Part shown: positions 59,017 to 64,000 of the stretch, one piece after another | Position numbering within the stretch: the stretch's first letter is position 1 | How the letters are laid out: every line of letters starts with the position of its first letter | Origin: Ornithinimicrobium pekingense DSM 21552 | GTDB taxonomy: Bacteria; Actinomycetota; Actinomycetes; Actinomycetales; Dermatophilaceae | Direction: 5' to 3' | DNA: 64,000 nt | NCBI RefSeq assembly: GCF_000421185.1 | Contig: NZ_ATWJ01000007.1 | Location: 62,001-126,000 of the forward strand | The notes under the pieces: model-generated | The model's input: only the letters and a program-made list of their open reading frames with translations | What the model was told of the DNA's origin: nothing | Databases searched by the model: none | Position numbers and translations under genes: made by a program

Positions 59017-60417
59017 ATGGTCATCGCCCTCCTGGCCGTGATTGCGGCGGGGGGCGCAGCCTGGGGGTGGCACCAGCTCGGAGGGAGGACCGGGCTGGAG
59101 CCCAGCGTCGTGATCCCACTGGTCGGGCTGGGCATGGGAGGGGTGCTGCTCCGCGAGCGCAACCTCGGGCCCCACCTGGGCGTGTCCGTCGCCTCGGTCG
59201 TGCTCTCCGCCGCGGTGGCCCTCGCCGGGCCGCTCGGCGCGGCTCTGGTCGGCCTGGTGTCGTACCTGACCGACGTGCGCGCCCAGAAGCTCCAGACCCG
59301 GTTCTTCAACGCGGCCATGACGGCGGCTATGGGGGCTGTCGGGGGCGTCGTCTACCTGTTCCTGGCCGGACACGTGGTCGCCAGCGCGGACGAGCTCGGT
59401 CGTCCCCTCGTGGACGTGGGGCTGCCCCTGCTCCTGGCGTACGCCGCCATGACCCTGCTCAACGTCCTGTCCATCGGCCTGATGTCGGCCGCCGTGCGGG
59501 GCAGCCACGTCCTCACGAGCGCGATCGGCGCGCTGCGGAGCCTCGGATGGGGATCCTTGTCACAGCTGATCATCGGCTTCCTGTTCGTGGTGCTGTGGGC
59601 GGGTGCGCAGATCGGGCCCCTGAGCGCCTTCTTCGTGCTCGGCCCCCTGGTCGTCGCCCACTGGACCATCGGCCGCGAGGCCCTGGCACGCCGGGAGCAC
59701 CAGGAGACGGTCACCAGCTTCGTGGCCACGCTCGAGCAGGCGGACCCGGCGTCGGTCGGGCACAGCTCCAGGGTCGCCGAGCTGGCTGACGGGATGGCGG
59801 GCATCCTTGACCTCGGGGCCCAGCAGACCGAGGACCTGCGCTACGCCGCCCTGCTGCACGACATCGGCCTGGTGACCGTGCGCCCGGAGCTGCCGAGCGA
59901 GGTGGACCCCGACGACATCGCCTACCTCAGCGCGATCAGCGGACACCCGGAGGCCGGTGTCGCCGTGCTGCGCGGCATGGACTTCCTCACGGGGGCGCTT
60001 CCGGCGATCGCCCACCACCACGAGCGCTTCGACGGGCGCGGCTATCCCGCCGGTCTCGCCGGCGAGTCGATCCCGCTCGCAGCGCGCATCATCGCGGTGG
60101 CGGACGCCTACGACGCCCTGACGGCCCACCGGGACAAGCCCTGGTCCGATGGCGACGCCGCTCTGGCAGAGCTGCGGACACGGGCCGGGACGCAGTTCGA
60201 CCCGGAGGTCGTCGAGGCCCTGGCCGAGTCGCTCATGCGTGCGTCGCGCTCCACGGTCCCGACCGAGGCAAGCCCTGTCGTTCCCGGTCGTGGCCCCGCG
60301 ACCGTCGCGGAGGGGACCGTCGGCAGGTCCCACCCCGGGGGCTGGGACCACGACCACCCCTCGGTGAGCGACACCTTCGCAGAGTGGCAGCCGGATGCGG
60401 GGGCACGAGCACGATGA
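59017..60417 (+). CDS. Membrane HD-GYP-domain phosphodiesterase
   Basis: A 466-residue protein: about seven membrane helices (1-230), then an HD-GYP domain. The domain reads HSSRVAELADGMAGILDLG, the HD pair in ALLHDIGLV, then AIAHHHERFDGRGYPAGLAGESIPLAARIIAVADAYDALT. The Gly-Tyr-Pro motif is intact, so hydrolysis of cyclic di-GMP is likely. The C-terminal 70 residues are disordered. The start is uncertain: ATG 59017 or GTG 59005, both directly after a hairpin and without a clear ribosome binding site. The next gene overlaps by 4 bases. Confidence 0.82.
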   Translation: MVIALLAVIAAGGAAWGWHQLGGRTGLEPSVVIPLVGLGMGGVLLRERNLGPHLGVSVASVVLSAAVALAGPLGAALVGLVSYLTDVRAQKLQTRFFNAAMTAAMGAVGGVVYLFLAGHVVASADELGRPLVDVGLPLLLAYAAMTLLNVLSIGLMSAAVRGSHVLTSAIGALRSLGWGSLSQLIIGFLFVVLWAGAQIGPLSAFFVLGPLVVAHWTIGREALARREHQETVTSFVATLEQADPASVGHSSRVAELADGMAGILDLGAQQTEDLRYAALLHDIGLVTVRPELPSEVDPDDIAYLSAISGHPEAGVAVLRGMDFLTGALPAIAHHHERFDGRGYPAGLAGESIPLAARIIAVADAYDALTAHRDKPWSDGDAALAELRTRAGTQFDPEVVEALAESLMRASRSTVPTEASPVVPGRGPATVAEGTVGRSHPGGWDHDHPSVSDTFAEWQPDAGARAR

Positions 60418-61682
60418 CGCTCGACCTGCAGGTGGCCGTCGTCGCCTTCCTGGCCATGGCGCTGGGTGAGGCCTGGCGGGTGACCGTGCCCGGGGTGGTC
60501 CGGGACGCACCTCTCGCCCAGGCGACAGCCGTCGCGCTCGCCGTGTCCACCGCCTGGCCTGCGGGCGGAGCGGACCGCGCGGGTCCGGCCGGGCTGATCG
60601 GGCCCCTGCTCCTGGCCTGCCTGGCAACCCTGGCCGTCGCCGGGGTGCGCGGGCACTGGGCCTCCCTGCCGCACGACCTTGCGCGGACGGCGACCACGGT
60701 GCTCGTGGCAGGGGTCCTCGCACGTGTGAGCCCGCCGGGCATACGCAGTCTCTACGAGCAGGCCGGTCGGCTCGACCCGCACGCACCCTTCACCGCCCTG
60801 CTCCTCCTCGGCGTGGCCATCCTCGCCGTGGGGGCCCCGGTCGTGGGACGGGCGGTCGTGCACGCGTCCGTCGAGCGCCGGTCTCTCGCGGCCGAGCTGG
60901 GGGCCCACCTCGTGCGCCACGGGCCCCTGATCCTCGCCACGGCGTCGACCGCGGCCGTCATGGCGCTCTCCCTGCACGTCCTGGGGTCGGCCTCCTTCCT
61001 GCTGTTCCTCGTCCCGATGGCGCTGCTGCAACCGGCGGTCACCCGGCAGCGACGCATCCGGGAGGCGCAGCGGCAGACCCTCTTCGCCCTCTCGCGACTG
61101 ACCGACCAGGCGGGTCTGACCACCCCGGGCCACGCCACCCGGGTGGCCCGGCTGGCGGTGCCCGTGGCGCGCGAGGCCGGCGTCGAGGACGCCGACCTGG
61201 CCGACGTGGAGGCGGCCGCGCTCCTGCACGACGTGGGCCAGGTGGGGCTCTCGCGTCCCATCCCCGGCGGCGCCACGGTGGAGATCTCCCTGCGGGACCA
61301 GCGGCGCGTCGCCGCGACAGGGGCCGCCATCCTCGCCCGGACGGCCGAGCTGTCGAGGCTGGCGCCGATCGTCGCGGACGTCGGGGTGCCGCACCACTGG
61401 GCGGTCGAGCGCGGGGACGTCGCGACGACCTCACGCGTGGTGCGGGTGGTGTCGGCCTACGACGACCTCGCCGGCACCGGCACCCGGCTGGGCGGGGCGC
61501 ACAACCCCGTGAGCGCGATGGAACGGATCCTGCGGGCCACCCCCTACGAGTACGACCCCGACGTCGTGGACGGCCTCATCCGCCACCTCGTGCGCACCGG
61601 GGCGCTGACCGGGTCGGACCTGGCGCGGCTGAGGCGGCTGCAACCCGGTGCGCGGTCGGGCGCTCCGGACCGGGCGTCGTAG
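60414..61682 (+). CDS. Membrane HD-domain protein, degenerate paralogue
   Basis: A 422-residue protein with the same layout as its neighbour: membrane helices (about 1-215), then an HD domain with HATRVARLAVPVAREAGV and the HD pair in ALLHDVGQVGLSR. The GYP region is reduced to VGVPHHWAVERGDVATTSRVVRVVSAYDDLAG, without Asp-Gly-x-Gly-Tyr-Pro, so it is probably not an active cyclic di-GMP enzyme. It may form a complex with the upstream protein. ATG overlaps the upstream stop. The stop overlaps the -10 of tsaB. Confidence 0.78.
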   Translation: MTLDLQVAVVAFLAMALGEAWRVTVPGVVRDAPLAQATAVALAVSTAWPAGGADRAGPAGLIGPLLLACLATLAVAGVRGHWASLPHDLARTATTVLVAGVLARVSPPGIRSLYEQAGRLDPHAPFTALLLLGVAILAVGAPVVGRAVVHASVERRSLAAELGAHLVRHGPLILATASTAAVMALSLHVLGSASFLLFLVPMALLQPAVTRQRRIREAQRQTLFALSRLTDQAGLTTPGHATRVARLAVPVAREAGVEDADLADVEAAALLHDVGQVGLSRPIPGGATVEISLRDQRRVAATGAAILARTAELSRLAPIVADVGVPHHWAVERGDVATTSRVVRVVSAYDDLAGTGTRLGGAHNPVSAMERILRATPYEYDPDVVDGLIRHLVRTGALTGSDLARLRRLQPGARSGAPDRAS

Positions 61683-61691
61683 CCTGGGTCC
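61680..61691 (+). promoter_or_regulatory. Leaderless promoter -10 of tsaB
   Basis: TAGCCT at 61680-61685, 6-base spacer, GTG. The hexamer starts on the stop codon of the upstream gene. Confidence 0.6.
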
Positions 61692-62408
61692 GTGCTTCTC
61701 GCCATCGACACCTCCACGACCGCCATCGGGGCCGCCGTGCACGACGGGTCCGAGGTCCTGGCCGTCGTGGTCCACGAGGACGCCCGCCGGCACGGGGAGC
61801 TGCTCGCCCCCGCCGTCGCCGCGGTGCTCGGGCAGGCCGGCGTCGCACGCGAGGACCTCGACGAGATCGTCTGCGGGGTGGGACCCGGCCCCTTCACCGG
61901 GCTGCGGGTCGGTGTCGTCACCGCCCTGGTCCTGGCCCACAGTCTCGGTCTGCCGGCTCCGGCGGGCATCTGCTCCCTCGACGCCCTGGCGCACGAGGTC
62001 GCCCACGACCCGTCCCACCAGCGCCCCGAGCGGCTGCTCGTGGCGACGGACGCGCGGCGCAAGGAGGTGTACTGGGCCGTCTACGAGCTCGGTCCCGCGG
62101 GGGCGCACCGGGTGGACGGCCCGGCGGTCGCCCGCGCCGCCGACCTGCCGCCGGACGTGCGGTCGCTGCCCGTCGTCGGCCGGGGCAGCGAGCTCTACCC
62201 CGACGCCCTGACCAACCCCATACCCGGCGGGCCCCGGGACGTCGACCCGGGCATGCTCGCCCGGCTCGCCGTCGACCTGCGCGCCGGAGGGCATCCCGAC
62301 TTCGGCACCGCGCTGCTGGACCCGGAGCCGCTCTACCTGCGCCGCCCGGACGCGGTGGCGGCCCCCGGCACCGCGATGGCGACCACGCGACCGGCGGCGG
62401 CCCCGTGA
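61692..62408 (+). CDS. tsaB: tRNA threonylcarbamoyladenosine protein TsaB
   Basis: A 238-residue ASKHA-fold protein that partners TsaD in making t6A at position 37 of ANN-reading tRNAs. Marks are LLAIDTSTTAIGAAVHDG, HGELLAPAVAAVL, IVCGVGPGPFTGLRVGVVTALVLAHSLGLP and DARRKEVYWAVYE. The stop overlaps the GTG of rimI. A tsaE gene, which often leads this cluster, is not present upstream. Confidence 0.94.
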   Translation: MLLAIDTSTTAIGAAVHDGSEVLAVVVHEDARRHGELLAPAVAAVLGQAGVAREDLDEIVCGVGPGPFTGLRVGVVTALVLAHSLGLPAPAGICSLDALAHEVAHDPSHQRPERLLVATDARRKEVYWAVYELGPAGAHRVDGPAVARAADLPPDVRSLPVVGRGSELYPDALTNPIPGGPRDVDPGMLARLAVDLRAGGHPDFGTALLDPEPLYLRRPDAVAAPGTAMATTRPAAAP

Positions 62409-62872
62409 GGACCCGCGAGGCGACCTGGCGCGACCTGTCCGCCATGGCTCGGCTGGAGGCCGCGTGCTTCCCGCACGACGCGTGGTCGGAGGCGACCTTC
62501 TGGTCCGAGCTGGCCGAGCGCCCGCATCGGTCCTACTGGGTCGCGACCGACGGCGGCGGGCCGGAGGAGCCGCTCGTGGGGTATGCCGGCGTGAGCACGG
62601 TCGACGACGTCGCCGAGGTGATGACCCTGGCGGTGGACCCCGGACGTCGCGGCTGCGGGCTCGGGGCTCGGTTGCTGGACCTGCTGCACGCTCGGGCGCA
62701 CGACGCCGGGTCGACCGCCGTCCTGCTGGAGGTGCGGGCGGACAACGAGGCGGCCCGGGCGCTCTACGGCACCCGGGGCTACCGGGTGGCGCACACCCGG
62801 CGTGGTTACTACCGATCCGCCGGGGGCGGTCCTGCCGTGGACGCCCTCGTCATGCGCAAGGAGCTGGTCTGA
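62405..62872 (+). CDS. rimI: Ribosomal protein alanine N-acetyltransferase RimI
   Basis: A 155-residue GNAT acetyltransferase. It has [20 protein letters not shown] near the start, [27 protein letters not shown] with the acetyl-CoA loop, and [29 protein letters not shown]. RimI acetylates the N-terminus of ribosomal protein S18 and probably others in actinomycetes. It lies between tsaB and tsaD, with a 4-base overlap to tsaB and one base before the tsaD GTG, the classic arrangement. Confidence 0.94.
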   Translation: MRTREATWRDLSAMARLEAACFPHDAWSEATFWSELAERPHRSYWVATDGGGPEEPLVGYAGVSTVDDVAEVMTLAVDPGRRGCGLGARLLDLLHARAHDAGSTAVLLEVRADNEAARALYGTRGYRVAHTRRGYYRSAGGGPAVDALVMRKELV

Positions 62873-62873
62873 G

Positions 62874-63926
62874 GTGACGACCGAGCACGAACCCCTGGTC
62901 CTGGGCATCGAGACCAGCTGCGACGAGACCGGGGTGGGCATCGTGCGGGGCCAGACCCTGCTGGCCGACACGGTGGCCAGCAGCGTCGACGAGCACGCGC
63001 GGTTCGGCGGGGTCGTGCCCGAGGTCGCCAGCCGGGCGCACCTGGAGGCGATGGTCCCCACGATCGAGCGTGCCTGCGCGCAGGCGGGCGTGCGGCTGCA
63101 GGAAGTCGACGCCGTGGCGGTGACGGCGGGTCCCGGCCTCGCCGGAGCCCTGCTCGTCGGCGTCGCGGCGGCCAAGGCCCTCGCCGTCGGCCTGGGGCGG
63201 CCCATCTACGGGGTCAACCACCTGGCGGCCCACGTGGCCGTCGACGTGGTGGAGCACGGCCCGCTGCCGGAGCCGACCATGGGGCTGCTGGTCAGCGGAG
63301 GCCACTCCAACCTGCTGCTGGTGCCTGACGTCACCTGCGACATCCGCTCGCTGGGAGCCACCATCGACGACGCCGCCGGGGAGGCCTTCGACAAGGTCGC
63401 CCGCCTCCTGGGGCTGCCGTTCCCGGGCGGCCCGCACATCGACCGGGCGGCGCGCGAGGGCAACCAGGTGGCGATCGACTTCCCCCGGGGGCTGACGTCG
63501 GGCCGGGACATGGACCGCCATCGGTTCGACTACTCCTTCTCCGGTCTCAAGACCGCCGTGGCGCGCTGGGTGAAGGCCCGTGAGGACAGCGGCGAGCCGG
63601 TGCCGGTGGCCGACGTGGCCGCCAGCTTCCAGGAGGCGGTCGTGGACGTGCTGACGCGCAAGGCGGTCCTCGCCTGCCGCGAGCACGGGGTGGACGACCT
63701 GCTGATCGGCGGGGGCGTGGCGGCCAACTCCCGGCTCCGGGCGATGGCGCAGGAACGGTGCGACGCCGCCGGCGTCCGGCTGCGCGTGCCCCGGCCCGGG
63801 CTGTGCACCGACAACGGCGCCATGGTCGCGGCGCTGGGGGCCGAGATGGTGCAGAAGGGGCGCGAGGCCTCCCGGCTGGACCTGCCGGCCGACTCCTCCC
63901 AGCCGGTGTGGCAGGTCTCGGCCTGA
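62874..63926 (+). CDS. tsaD: tRNA threonylcarbamoyladenosine transferase TsaD
   Basis: A 350-residue enzyme that transfers threonylcarbamoyl to A37 of tRNA. Marks are [31 protein letters not shown], the metal-binding HLAAHVA (HxxxH type), [45 protein letters not shown], and [11 protein letters not shown]. The GTG at 62874 is two bases after the rimI stop; the ORF extending upstream overlaps rimI and is rejected. A GAGG sequence in the rimI end may serve as ribosome binding site. Confidence 0.96.
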   Translation: MTTEHEPLVLGIETSCDETGVGIVRGQTLLADTVASSVDEHARFGGVVPEVASRAHLEAMVPTIERACAQAGVRLQEVDAVAVTAGPGLAGALLVGVAAAKALAVGLGRPIYGVNHLAAHVAVDVVEHGPLPEPTMGLLVSGGHSNLLLVPDVTCDIRSLGATIDDAAGEAFDKVARLLGLPFPGGPHIDRAAREGNQVAIDFPRGLTSGRDMDRHRFDYSFSGLKTAVARWVKAREDSGEPVPVADVAASFQEAVVDVLTRKAVLACREHGVDDLLIGGGVAANSRLRAMAQERCDAAGVRLRVPRPGLCTDNGAMVAALGAEMVQKGREASRLDLPADSSQPVWQVSA

Positions 63927-63932
63927 CCACGG

Positions 63933-64000
63933 TCAGGGCGTGCTCGAGGCCTGCGCGAGCGGGGTGACGACCACCACGGACGGTCTGCCGGCCACCCGGG
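63933..64000 (-). CDS. C-terminal end of a minus-strand gene (hypothetical)
   Basis: The last 68 bases hold an open minus-strand frame ending in TGA (63933-63935), with C-terminal residues RVAGRPSVVVVTPLAQASST then Pro. Almost all codons end in G or C, and the convergent position seven bases after tsaD fits a real gene. The segment is too short to assign a family. Confidence 0.4.
   Translation of the reverse strand, partial: RVAGRPSVVVVTPLAQASSTP

Overview
The window is chromosomal DNA of a very GC-rich actinomycete. Nearly every codon ends in G or C, and GTG starts and 4-base stop/start overlaps are common. Mycothiol genes (an MshB end, SigR/RsrA), WhiB7, AdnAB instead of RecBCD, bL37 and the neighbour order all fit Actinobacteria. 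Within them the Micrococcales (Intrasporangiaceae or Ornithinimicrobiaceae type) fit best, but that placement is inference. I see no phage, insertion sequence, CRISPR array or rRNA; this is core chromosome, about 95% coding.

Layout. 1-8.5 kb: end of mshB, a flavin reductase, a VanW-type envelope protein, ferredoxin, citrate synthase, a lysozyme-fold protein, a LOG-family protein, a small DivIVA-like protein, tag and a PIG-V-like mannosyltransferase. 8.5-11 kb: a PaaG-like hydratase beside a PaaX-type regulator, DUF3117 and an O-methyltransferase. 11-17.5 kb: sigE-htrA-tatB, mrp, DUF1003, an MgtE-domain protein and a general stress protein. This resembles the M. tuberculosis Rv1220c-Rv1234 block but lacks the anti-sigma gene. 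17.5-25.6 kb: peptidase M24, ThrE-type exporter, lipoprotein, PHP enzyme, DEAD-box helicase, GlsB, DUF3107 and TetR. 25.6-37.1 kb: adnA-adnB, a kinase-fold protein, nudC and uvrD2. 37.1-38.3 kb: whiB7 with a long leader containing a 70-codon ORF and a terminator-like hairpin. 38.3-47.3 kb: an orphan TOMM cyclodehydratase-like protein, DUF2342, a degenerate SDR, moaE, a PDZ-Lon-like protease, a PPA1309-family protein and UPF0182. 47.3-57.3 kb: initiator tRNA-Met, two M16 peptidases, then a minus-strand run alaT, yedK, hydrolase, aroA, rsgA, hisN-like, and an SGNH protein. 57.3-59 kb: sigR-rsrA, the 24-codon bL37 gene and a 28-codon orphan ORF. 59-64 kb: two tandem membrane HD proteins, then tsaB-rimI-tsaD.

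Two themes stand out. First, about 25 genes carry an nAnnnT hexamer exactly 6 or 7 bases before the start codon. Transcription would then begin at the start codon, so leaderless mRNAs appear to be the default; I used this rule to choose several starts. Second, several proteins keep a known fold but have lost catalytic residues: the HisN-like phosphatase, the phosphotransferase, an SDR, the second M16 subunit, the second HD protein and the AdnA motor. The most interesting regulatory pieces are the whiB7 leader, the two-promoter two-start arrangement of sigR, and the 28-codon ORF with a CRP-like site upstream and a strong hairpin downstream.
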